A stretch of DNA of 7,721 nt, from assembly GCA_021823825.1 (NCBI GenBank), contig JAKANJ010000025.1, positions 1 to 7,721 of the forward strand. The letters are read 5' to 3'. This document shows positions 1 to 6,374 of the stretch, in pieces; position 1 is the stretch's first letter, and the number at the start of each line of letters is the position of its first letter. Below the pieces are notes generated by a model, which saw only the letters and a program-made list of their open reading frames with translations, had not been told where the DNA came from and searched no databases. Both the position numbers and the translations under genes were made by a program. This DNA comes from a bacterium (lineage in GTDB: Bacteria > Patescibacteriota > Minisyncoccia > Phycocordibacterales > UBA1550).

Positions 1-7
1 AAAGATT

Positions 8-1762
8 ATGGAATCAGAAAATAATCTTCACAATATCCGCCATTCCCTGGCCCACCTACTTGCTATTGCCGTCCTTGAAAAAGATCCGAGCGCCAAGCTC
101 GCCATTGGACCCGTTATTGACAACGGATTTTATTATGACTTCCAATTTTCTGAAGGCTTCACCCCCTCAACAAAAGACCTAAAAGATATTGAAAAATCAA
201 TGAGAAAAATAGTCAATCGTGGCATCCCCTTTGAAGGCCGCGAGGTATCGGTAGAGGAAGCCAAAGGAATTTTCAAAAACCAACCCTATAAAATTGAGCT
301 CATAAATGAGTTTGAAAAAGAAGGTAAAAAACTGACTCTCTACAAAACAGGAGATTTTGTCGATCTTTGCAGAGGTGGGCATGTTGAAAACACAAAAGAT
401 ATTCCTGCGGATGCTTTTTCCATAACCCATACAGCAGGTGCATATTGGCGCGGGGATGAAAAGAACCAGATGCTTACTCGCATTTATGGTTTAGCTTTCG
501 AAAGCAAAGAAGCTCTTGATGCGTACCTTCTCATGCAAGAAGAAGCAAAAAAACGTGACCACAGGAAGCTTGGCAAAGAACTTGACCTTTTTACTTTTTC
601 TGAGCTGGTAGGCCCAGGGCTCCCTCTGTGGACACCGAAAGGTACTATTTTACGTGAGCAGCTTGATGGCTATGTTCGCGAACTCCGCGATGTTTATGGA
701 TACCAGCGTGTTACCATCCCCCACATCACAAAAAAAGCTCTTTATGAGACTTCGGGACATTGGGCAAAATTTTCTGGCGAATTATTTAAGGTAATCACAC
801 GGGAAGGTAAAGAGTACGCAATGAAGCCCATGAATTGCCCCCACCACACACAGCTTTTTGCGCGAACACAATGGAGCTATCGCGATATGCCACAACGATA
901 TTCAGAGACGACAATGGTGTATCGTGACGAGCAAAGTGGCGAACTTGGTGGTCTTTTGCGCGTTCTTTCTATTACCCAAGACGACTCACACGTTTTTGCA
1001 AGAACAAACCAGATTAAGCAAGAGTTTTTTGCAATTTGGGATATTATTGATACCCTCTACAGCACTTTTGGTTTTACACTTCATGTAAGACTCTCTTTCC
1101 ACGAGCCAAAAGAATTTGAAAAATACCTGGGCACGAAAGAAATTTGGAATAAAGCAGAAAACGAGCTTAGAGAAATAGCAATTGAGCGAAAAGCTAACTA
1201 CTTTGAGGCTCCAGGCGAAGCTGCAATGTACGGACCGAAGCTTGATTTTATGGCAAAAGACTCACTTGGACGCGAGCACCAGGTTGCAACAATTCAGCTT
1301 GATATGAACCTTCCCGAACGTTTCGATCTATCCTGCATCAATGAGAAAGGCGAAAAAGAACGTATCGTGATGATACACTCAGCGATTATGGGTTCCCTTG
1401 AACGCTTTTCCGCGGTACTTATTGAACATCTCGGTGGCGTATTCCCTCTCTGGCTTTCACCAGTACAAATAAAAATTCTTCCCGTAAGTGAAAAGCACGC
1501 AGACTACGCAAAAATTGTTTATAAAAAACTTAAAGACTCCCACTTACGTGTTGAGCTGGATGATAGCAATGAAAGTCTTGGAAAACGTATTAGGGTTGCA
1601 AAGATGGAAAAGACTCCGTACCTGCTTATCCTGGGTGATAAAGAAGTTGAAGCAAAAACAGTTACTGCCGAGCGCCGTGATGGGCCACACCTAGAAGGCC
1701 TAACGATTGATGATTTTGTTACGCTTGCGGCCAAAGAAATTAGCTCAAGGGAGTCCTGGTAG
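8..1762 (+). CDS. thrS: Threonyl-tRNA synthetase, apparently without TGS domain
   Basis: Charges tRNA-Thr with threonine in the cytoplasm (class II synthetase). The 584 residues start directly at the editing domain: residues 11-16 (RHSLAH) give H12 and H16, and DLCRGGH gives C121 and H125, the editing-site set. The catalytic core follows. Zinc ligands are C277 (MNCPHH), H328 (TQDDSH) and H457 (MIHSAI). Motif 2 is YRDE (R306) with LLRVLSITQDD, and motif 3 is GSLERF (R466). The anticodon-binding domain is about residues 483-580. Family members with an N-terminal TGS domain run to about 640 residues, so that domain (about 60 residues) is missing here. However, the frame is open to base 1 (codons AAG, ATT), so an upstream start cannot be excluded. 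No Shine-Dalgarno sequence is visible in the seven bases before ATG. In motif 2 a Leu (L320) stands where E. coli has the second Arg of RVR. The TAG stop lies inside the terminator palindrome. Identity is very secure; the start is less so. Confidence 0.96.
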   Translation: MESENNLHNIRHSLAHLLAIAVLEKDPSAKLAIGPVIDNGFYYDFQFSEGFTPSTKDLKDIEKSMRKIVNRGIPFEGREVSVEEAKGIFKNQPYKIELINEFEKEGKKLTLYKTGDFVDLCRGGHVENTKDIPADAFSITHTAGAYWRGDEKNQMLTRIYGLAFESKEALDAYLLMQEEAKKRDHRKLGKELDLFTFSELVGPGLPLWTPKGTILREQLDGYVRELRDVYGYQRVTIPHITKKALYETSGHWAKFSGELFKVITREGKEYAMKPMNCPHHTQLFARTQWSYRDMPQRYSETTMVYRDEQSGELGGLLRVLSITQDDSHVFARTNQIKQEFFAIWDIIDTLYSTFGFTLHVRLSFHEPKEFEKYLGTKEIWNKAENELREIAIERKANYFEAPGEAAMYGPKLDFMAKDSLGREHQVATIQLDMNLPERFDLSCINEKGEKERIVMIHSAIMGSLERFSAVLIEHLGGVFPLWLSPVQIKILPVSEKHADYAKIVYKKLKDSHLRVELDDSNESLGKRIRVAKMEKTPYLLILGDKEVEAKTVTAERRDGPHLEGLTIDDFVTLAAKEISSRESW

Positions 1763-1818
1763 CCAACATAAAAAAGACCAACTGCATAAATGCAGTTGGT
1801 CTTTTTTATGTTGGCTAC
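1759..1818. terminator. Bidirectional terminator: perfect 28-bp inverted repeat
   Basis: Bases 1759-1786 and 1791-1818 are exact reverse complements around the four-base loop TAAA. The core stem GACCAACTGCA (1776-1786) pairs with 1791-1801. It is followed by six T on the plus strand (1802-1807) and, by symmetry, six T on the minus strand (1775-1770), so it should terminate transcription in both directions. The stem continues for 11 perfect pairs beyond the A/T tracts. Those outer arms contain the TAG stop of thrS (1760-1762) and the TAG stop of the converging membrane-protein gene (1817-1815). Confidence 0.93.
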
Positions 1819-2057
1819 TGATTGCAAACTGGGCAATCTGCACCAGTGCACTTGTGGTACTCACCCTTTCCTTCCTCTTTGCACTTCCCCATCATTCTGC
1901 ACATCATTCCATGGTGACATTTATACTTGAGCGCAAAACCAAGAATAATAACAACCACTGCCCAAATGATGTTCCAGTCTACAACCTGGATAAGACCGAT
2001 AGCCTTCATGAGCATGATAACACCAACCCAAACCAATGTAATTCCTGCTAATTTCAT
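1815..2057 (-). CDS. Small two-helix membrane protein with Cys/His/Met-rich tail
   Basis: An 80-residue protein of unknown function. Two hydrophobic segments, about residues 3-23 and 28-45, are separated by a short loop around QVVDW. They resemble the paired-helix region of DUF5668/LiaF-type membrane proteins (by eye only). The cytoplasmic or external tail, residues 46-80, is crowded with possible metal ligands: C47, H48, H49, M51, M52, C53, M55, M56, C59, H68, C70, C75 and C78, ending in DCPVC. This suggests a zinc, copper or iron site, or a redox role; the metal is not determined. ATG at 2057 is chosen. A TTG two codons upstream (2063) is possible but has no better ribosome site. It is the last gene before the bidirectional terminator and lies 29 bases after the cupredoxin-like gene. 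Confidence is good that the gene is real, low for function. Confidence 0.8.
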   Translation of the reverse strand: MKLAGITLVWVGVIMLMKAIGLIQVVDWNIIWAVVVIILGFALKYKCHHGMMCRMMGKCKEEGKGEYHKCTGADCPVCNQ

Positions 2058-2058
2058 A

Positions 2059-2094
2059 TACAAATATATTAAACTGATAATCGCCCCTACTCAA
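2059..2094 (-). promoter_or_regulatory. Possible promoter of the Cys-rich membrane protein gene
   Basis: On the minus strand TTGAGT (2094-2089) and TAATAT (2071-2066) are 17 bases apart. The predicted start of transcription, about 2059, is only two bases before the ATG, so the message would be nearly leaderless. The -10 match is weak (4 of 6) and the -35 overlaps the stop codon of the preceding gene, so this may be a chance match inside an operon. Confidence 0.3.
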
Positions 2095-2596
2095 CTATGA
2101 TTGTACCACGATCCGCCTGGTCATTGCGATTCAGATATCCCCAATTACCTGCGATGACAAACGAAAAATCAAAATAGCCACCACGCCCTACAGACTGCTC
2201 CTGGTTAAAATTACGGTAGATTTGGCTATTTTGGTCTACCGCAGTTAAACTCATTGCCTTATTGGAATAGTTTACAAAGTGAACCGACTGACCCTTTTTA
2301 ATCGTCAAAGTAGCGGGAGAAAATCCGTTATTTGTATACATAACAAGGTACGAACCATTTGCGGTCATTACAGGGCTGGTAAGCGATGAACTTGGTTTAG
2401 TTGCTGTAGGTGGTTGTGGTTTTGGCACAGGACGAGGAGCTGGGCTCGTGATTGTTGTCGTCGTACCAACAATCATGTTTGTGGAGGTCGCGAAATCCGT
2501 AGCACTGGGAGCAACCGCTGATTTCCTCCCCAAAAAGAAACCTGCGAATATTGCAAGGATAATTACGAGACCGCCGATAATATATTTTCTATTCAT
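2087..2596 (-). CDS. Membrane-anchored cupredoxin-fold protein lacking copper ligands
   Basis: A 169-residue envelope protein. Residues 5-23 form one N-terminal membrane helix (signal anchor). They are followed by a Ser/Thr/Pro-rich linker (about 24-80, including TTTTIT and PRPVPKPQPP) and a beta-rich C-terminal domain (about 83-169). That domain has cupredoxin landmarks: GFSPATLTIKKGQSVHFVN, a GYFDFSF strand, AGNWGYLN and a final GTIIV. Type 1 copper proteins in this position use His, then Cys, His and Met. Here the first His position holds A114/M115, and the last loop reads LNRNDQADRG with no Cys, His or Met, so copper binding of the usual kind looks lost. The domain is probably exposed outside the membrane as a structural or binding module. 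A weak AAAGG lies four bases before ATG. It is 46 bases after the M16 gene and likely co-transcribed with it. Confidence 0.85.
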   Translation of the reverse strand: MNRKYIIGGLVIILAIFAGFFLGRKSAVAPSATDFATSTNMIVGTTTTITSPAPRPVPKPQPPTATKPSSSLTSPVMTANGSYLVMYTNNGFSPATLTIKKGQSVHFVNYSNKAMSLTAVDQNSQIYRNFNQEQSVGRGGYFDFSFVIAGNWGYLNRNDQADRGTIIVE

Positions 2597-2642
2597 AGTA
2601 CCTTTAAGTATATATGATTAAAGCGCCACCGTACAGAATAAG

Positions 2643-3875
2643 CTACGGCACCATGTTGGTTTCCATACTCCTTGATTGGGCAGATCGCACAATCAGCGTA
2701 CGCTGATTTTTTTTGCTAAAAACCCTTATGGCTACACGAGATACTATCAATGCGTTCATTTTTTTACGTTCCAAGATTATTTTAGATAAAGGCACTATTT
2801 TCCCATAATCAATCATATCATCAACAACCCAGTCCATTCGATCAAAATTATTTCCCCACATGTCTCTTAAATTTTTTGCACGTTTAGAAATATATTTTTT
2901 TATATCACTCTCTATTGTTTTTTTACCCTGAATAAGTAAGTTAATCTCCTGATAAATTATATTTTCAAACCTCTTACTCATGCCTTCTGGAATATACCCA
3001 TAAAAACGTACATACCCAAATTTATTGTAAAGCGCATAGTTATAGTCATATCCATATATACCAATATCACCAAGCGGTTTATTCAGCCTATCAGTCAGTT
3101 GTCCACAAAGATACCGCAAAGCGAATCTATCAACAATAGAATCAGCTAATGAAATTCCTGGCCAAAGGATAGATACGTGGGTATAACCTGGCTTGATGCC
3201 ATAGTGATTTATTGTTCGACTTTTTGCTTTTGTAATTTTACAATGAGGTTTCGGTGCTTCCGTTAAGCTTTTCGTTCGTGGGAAGAGGTCTTCTACCTTA
3301 TCTTCAATCTCTTTTCTGGCGCTTTTAGGTAATTTATAGCCACCAACGACAATTCCTAAAAAGTGCTTACCCATAAGAGTATTTCGTAAAATCCGTAGCT
3401 CCTTAAGCGTTATTTTCGGTACAATAGCATTTTGTAATATCCTATTCCTTGTGACATAATTGGGGCCAGAAAACAACGCTCTTAGCGCCTGATGTTCGAT
3501 ATGTTTTTCAAGACGAGAATAAAGCTCATCAAGCTCAATTTTAATACGCGCCTTCTCACGCTTTAAAATACTCTCACTTGCGATAGGATCGTCCTTGAGC
3601 ACACAAAGAACATCGTATAATTTTTTCTTGAAATTACTTTTAGTAGCTTCAACATTAAATTGAATTGACCTATTGTCAATAGAGGCTGGTAAACTTTTAC
3701 CAATTTTTTCTTCCATCCTAAAAGCAAGATAGTGTTCCAGCAGGTGCCCCATGCCAAACTCTTGTTGAGACTCCAGATAATAACCATATGAAAATAACAG
3801 AGAAATATAAACCTTGCTCTCCTTTTTAGGGAGATCAACAAATATGACTTTTGGACCATTACCTCGTCTGGGCAT
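2643..3875 (-). CDS. M16-family-like zinc metallopeptidase
   Basis: A probable zinc-dependent peptidase of the pitrilysin/processing-peptidase family, 410 residues from ATG at 3875. The N-terminal half carries the inverted zinc motif HLLEH (H44, E47, H48 in GMGHLLEHYLAF). A candidate third ligand is E114 in RIKIELDEL. The usual family spacing after the motif is about 76 residues; here it is about 66, so the loop after the motif is shortened. The second half (about 230-340, GYTHVSILWPG onward, with LCGQLTDRLN) resembles the start of the M16 C-terminal domain. The length fits a single-unit M16B protein. No signal peptide or membrane helix is seen, so it is probably cytoplasmic. A GTG five codons upstream (3890) is in frame but overlaps the -10 box, so ATG is preferred. 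The gene looks more AT-rich than gyrB by eye. It heads the run of three minus-strand genes. Substrate unknown. Confidence 0.82.
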   Translation of the reverse strand: MPRRGNGPKVIFVDLPKKESKVYISLLFSYGYYLESQQEFGMGHLLEHYLAFRMEEKIGKSLPASIDNRSIQFNVEATKSNFKKKLYDVLCVLKDDPIASESILKREKARIKIELDELYSRLEKHIEHQALRALFSGPNYVTRNRILQNAIVPKITLKELRILRNTLMGKHFLGIVVGGYKLPKSARKEIEDKVEDLFPRTKSLTEAPKPHCKITKAKSRTINHYGIKPGYTHVSILWPGISLADSIVDRFALRYLCGQLTDRLNKPLGDIGIYGYDYNYALYNKFGYVRFYGYIPEGMSKRFENIIYQEINLLIQGKKTIESDIKKYISKRAKNLRDMWGNNFDRMDWVVDDMIDYGKIVPLSKIILERKKMNALIVSRVAIRVFSKKNQRTLIVRSAQSRSMETNMVP

Positions 3876-3881
3876 AAGACC

Positions 3882-3887
3882 ATTATA
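3882..3887 (-). promoter_or_regulatory. -10 box of the M16-like gene, predicted leaderless
   Basis: A perfect TATAAT (3887-3882) lies six bases before the ATG at 3875. Transcription normally begins about seven bases after the -10 box, which would be the A of the ATG itself. No recognisable -35 was found; the upstream DNA is a T-rich stretch shared with the terminator of the preceding small gene. Confidence 0.5.
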
Positions 3888-3910
3888 CACTATAATTTTT
3901 TGATAATAAT

Positions 3911-3938
3911 AAAAAAACGACCGGAAAAGCTGGTCGTT
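3911..3938 (-). terminator. Rho-independent terminator of the small charged-protein gene
   Basis: On the minus strand AACGACC (3938-3932) pairs with GGTCGTT (3922-3916) across a nine-base loop. A run of T continues from the stem down to 3911. It lies 18 bases after the TAG of the 54-residue gene and directly upstream of the M16 gene's -10 box, so it separates the two transcription units. Confidence 0.85.
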
Positions 3939-3956
3939 GGACTGATAAAAGAGGAA

Positions 3957-4121
3957 CTAGCCTCTGTTCCCTTTTGGCACGCGGGAATGCTCTTCGCCGT
4001 TCTTGTGCGCGATGTTGCGTTCGCGCTCAGACTTTTGCGGCTGTGGCTTCTCCTCTTCACGACGACCATGGGAACGCTGGAAACTTGCGTTCTTGTCATC
4101 GTTGACGTGTTTGGTGGACAT
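3957..4121 (-). CDS. 54-residue highly charged, disordered protein
   Basis: Not recognised. The 54 residues are almost half Lys, Arg, His, Glu and Asp, with patches such as RREEEKPQPQK and KSERERN. There is no Cys, Trp or Tyr and only a handful of hydrophobic residues, so no folded core or membrane segment is expected. ATG at 4121 is chosen because an ideal ribosome site ends eight bases before it; in-frame codons upstream lie before that site. The gene has its own promoter just after the gyrB stop and its own terminator, so it appears to be a strong single-gene unit. Mixed charge and basic patches would suit a nucleic-acid, ribosome or chaperone-like partner, but this is only inference. The antisense frames here have no start signals. 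Confidence is high that it is expressed; function unknown. Confidence 0.82.
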   Translation of the reverse strand: MSTKHVNDDKNASFQRSHGRREEEKPQPQKSERERNIAHKNGEEHSRVPKGNRG

Positions 4122-4126
4122 GCGCC

Positions 4127-4137
4127 TCACCTCCTTT
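4127..4137 (-). promoter_or_regulatory. Exceptional Shine-Dalgarno sequence
   Basis: AAAGGAGGTGA on the minus strand is an 11-base perfect match to the usual 3' tail of bacterial 16S rRNA. The AGGAGG core (4135-4130) is eight bases from the ATG at 4121, a favourable distance. It fixes the start of the 54-residue gene and predicts very efficient initiation. No other gene in the window has anything similar. Confidence 0.92.
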
Positions 4138-4145
4138 CTGAATAC

Positions 4146-4175
4146 AAGATACACCAAACAATCTAAGTTAGTCAA
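4146..4175 (-). promoter_or_regulatory. Promoter of the 54-residue gene
   Basis: TTGACT (4175-4170, five of six consensus bases) and TATCTT (4151-4146, four of six) are 18 bases apart. Transcription would start near 4139, just ahead of the Shine-Dalgarno sequence, giving a leader of about 18 bases. The -35 box begins three bases after the gyrB stop codon, and no gyrB terminator is seen, so gyrB transcripts may also read into this gene. Confidence 0.55.
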
Positions 4176-4178
4176 CTA

Positions 4179-6236
4179 TTACGAGTCAATATTCGCCAAT
4201 TTAGCATTAGACTGAATAAACGATTTTCGTGCTGGTACATCCTCTCCCATAAGAACATCAAACGCCTTATCTGCGTCAACAGCGTCATCAATCGTTACTT
4301 GTTTTAGTATACGAGACTTTGGGTTCATTGTTGTTTCCCATAGTTCCTCTGGGTTCATTTCGCCGAGACCTTTATAGCGTTGAATTGAAACTTTTTGCTC
4401 GCGTTTCTTCCCTTTTGCAGATTCCTCTTCTTCGCCTTCAATTTCTTCGGGCTCTTCTTCTGTTCCTTCGCCTGCGATTTCAATTTCACCAGCATCCTTG
4501 CCAAGCATAAGATTTTTTTCCTCCTCGCTATACGCATAGGTCAACTCTTTGCCCCTTTTAATTTTGTAAAGTGGTGGCTGTGCGATGTAAATAAAACCAC
4601 CATCTATGACCTGCTTAAAATATCTATAAAACAGTGTGAGAAGAAGTGTGCGAATATGGGCACCGTCAACATCGGCATCTGTTGCGATAATAACTTTATG
4701 ATAACGAAGCTTAGAAATATCAAACATATCGCCAATGCCAACACCGAGAGCAACAACAAGTGACTTAATCTCAACTGACGCAAGCATCCTATCAAGGCGC
4801 GCACGTTCAACGTTCAAAATCTTACCTTTGAGTGGGAGGATAGCTTGAGTTTTGCGATCGCGGCCCTGCTTAGATGAACCACCTGCCGAATCTCCCTCTA
4901 CAATGAAAAGTTCAGAGTCCTCAGCTTTGTTACTTTGGCAGTCCGCGAGCTTGCCTGGTAGCGTGAGACCTTCGAGTGCACCCTTGCGAAGCACGCTATC
5001 TTTTGCAGCCTTTGCGGCCTTTCGAGCCCGAAGGGCAAGAATCACTTTATTAACAATAGCACGGCCATCTTCTGGGTTTTCTTCAAGAAAAACGCCGAGA
5101 GCCTCGCCAAATACCTTCTCCACGGCTCCACGAGCTTCAACGCTGCCCAGTTTACCCTTTGTTTGACCCTCAAATTGAATCTCACGCAGTTTCACTGAAA
5201 TTGCAGCAGTCAAACCCTCGCGAACATCATCAGCCGTAAAATTATCCTCATTTTCCTTGATGTAATTATTCTTGCGAGCATAATCATTGATCCTGCGGGT
5301 AAGTGCGGTACGGAAACCCGTTACATGAGTACCGCCCTCGGCATTGTATGTATTGTTTGCAAATGCAAGCTCACGCGAAGAGATATCATCTATGTATTGG
5401 AATGCAACCTCAACAACTACGTCGTCTGCCTCTTTTTCCACGTAACAAATATTTTTATGCACTGGCTTCTGGTGCTGGTTGTAGAAACGAATGAGTGAAA
5501 CAAGACCACCATCAAAGTAGAATGTCATCGAGGGGACTTCAAGTCCAAGGTCCTGCATGTAGACCACGTCATCAAGCTTAAGCTTCCCTTCGTATTTGCT
5601 TGCATCAATAATATTGATCTGAAGGCCCTTGACCAAATAAGCCTGTTGGCGAAGATGCGAAACAATTTGGTTCCAACTAAAATCAATCTCTTTAAAAATC
5701 TCCGTGTCAGGCTCAAAGGTTACGATAGTTCCACGAAATTTTGTTGTACCAACCTTTTTTACTGGAGCTTTTCGCTTGCCTTTTGAATATTCCTGCATGG
5801 AAATGACGCCATCACGGTGGACGCGAACTTCAGTGAAAACAGAAAGAGCATTCACAACGGAAGCGCCAACGCCGTGCAAACCGCCTGAAACTTTGTAGCT
5901 CTTGCCTTCAAATTTTCCTCCAGCGTGGAGTGTCGTCATAATCGTCTCAAGAGCTGAAACTTTTGTTTTTGAGTGAATGTCAACGGGAATACCACGACCA
6001 TTGTCTACAACACGGACGCGATTCCCTGGGAGAAGCGCTACCTCAATATGATCTGCAAAACCACCCATCGCTTCATCGCGTGAGTTATCAAAAATCTCCC
6101 ACACCAGGTGGTGAAGACCTTCTGGCCCCGTAGAGCCAATATACATGCCAGGACGCTTGCGCACCGGTTCAAGCCCCTCTAGGACGACAATGTCCTCTGC
6201 ACCATATCCTTCCGTTTTTTCTTCTTTTTTTGCCAT
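4179..6236 (-). CDS. gyrB: DNA gyrase subunit B
   Basis: ATPase subunit of DNA gyrase, which with GyrA introduces negative supercoils. Length is 685 residues from ATG 6236. The GHKL ATPase domain has EIFDNS (E47, D50, N51), VDNGRGIP (D78) and GGLHGVGASVVNA. The transducer has QTK (K360). The Toprim domain has VEGDSAGG (E448) and DADVDGAH (D520, D522). The C-terminal tail has IQRYKGLGEMNPEELWETTM. ParE is possible, but the overall pattern fits GyrB better. Between the AYSEEEKNLM region and VSIQRYKGLG lies an acidic insert, about residues 578-616, much shorter than the 165-residue insert of E. coli. An ATG 14 codons upstream (6278) is in frame but would add a hydrophobic peptide and sits in a hairpin; MAKKEEK is the more natural N-terminus. 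There is no clear Shine-Dalgarno sequence. The promoter is immediately upstream. Confidence 0.97.
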   Translation of the reverse strand: MAKKEEKTEGYGAEDIVVLEGLEPVRKRPGMYIGSTGPEGLHHLVWEIFDNSRDEAMGGFADHIEVALLPGNRVRVVDNGRGIPVDIHSKTKVSALETIMTTLHAGGKFEGKSYKVSGGLHGVGASVVNALSVFTEVRVHRDGVISMQEYSKGKRKAPVKKVGTTKFRGTIVTFEPDTEIFKEIDFSWNQIVSHLRQQAYLVKGLQINIIDASKYEGKLKLDDVVYMQDLGLEVPSMTFYFDGGLVSLIRFYNQHQKPVHKNICYVEKEADDVVVEVAFQYIDDISSRELAFANNTYNAEGGTHVTGFRTALTRRINDYARKNNYIKENEDNFTADDVREGLTAAISVKLREIQFEGQTKGKLGSVEARGAVEKVFGEALGVFLEENPEDGRAIVNKVILALRARKAAKAAKDSVLRKGALEGLTLPGKLADCQSNKAEDSELFIVEGDSAGGSSKQGRDRKTQAILPLKGKILNVERARLDRMLASVEIKSLVVALGVGIGDMFDISKLRYHKVIIATDADVDGAHIRTLLLTLFYRYFKQVIDGGFIYIAQPPLYKIKRGKELTYAYSEEEKNLMLGKDAGEIEIAGEGTEEEPEEIEGEEEESAKGKKREQKVSIQRYKGLGEMNPEELWETTMNPKSRILKQVTIDDAVDADKAFDVLMGEDVPARKSFIQSNAKLANIDS

Positions 6237-6260
6237 ATTTGAGGGTATAAACACAAGGAT

Positions 6261-6277
6261 TGCCCATAAAATGGGCA
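6261..6277 (-). other. Hairpin in the gyrB 5' leader
   Basis: A seven-pair perfect stem (TGCCCAT with ATGGGCA) around a three-base loop lies between the predicted transcription start (about 6287) and the chosen gyrB start. It contains the alternative in-frame ATG at 6278-6276 on one arm, so folding would disfavour initiation there. It could stabilise the message or tune translation; no T-run follows, so it is not a terminator. Confidence 0.45.
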
Positions 6278-6293
6278 TCTCATATGTGCGCTC

Positions 6294-6322
6294 ATTATAC
6301 CAAAATTTGCAATAAAAAACAA
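6294..6322 (-). promoter_or_regulatory. Promoter of gyrB
   Basis: TTGTTT (6322-6317) and a perfect TATAAT (6299-6294) are separated by 17 bases. TGG just before the -10 gives the extended -10 form TGnTATAAT. Transcription should start near 6287, giving a leader of about 50 bases to the chosen ATG. This is the best promoter in the window. Confidence 0.7.
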
Positions 6323-6374
6323 AGACAAATACTAGGAAAATATGTCCAGTATTGATTATTATTCAAGTTGAGCT

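Noticed and set aside
1707..2051. Plus-strand frame overlapping the end of thrS and the Cys-rich membrane gene
   Set aside because: It crosses the bidirectional terminator and is out of frame with two better-supported genes.
3876..3890. GTG start for the M16-like protein
   Set aside because: The codons overlap a perfect TATAAT box and add no recognisable family sequence; the ATG at 3875 fits better.
3945..3966. Small hairpin over the stop codon of the 54-residue gene
   Set aside because: Only five pairs, with two competing pairings; the terminator just downstream explains the region.
3900..4166. Plus-strand frame of about 88 codons opposite the small charged gene
   Set aside because: It has no ribosome site, runs through the terminator hairpin, and the minus strand has full expression signals.
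4395..4763. Plus-strand frame of about 122 codons inside gyrB
   Set aside because: It lies opposite conserved GyrB coding sequence, partly the acidic repeat-like insert; no start signal.
6234..6278. Longer GyrB starting at the upstream ATG (6278)
   Set aside because: The added peptide is hydrophobic and unlike GyrB N-termini, and the ATG is buried in the leader hairpin.
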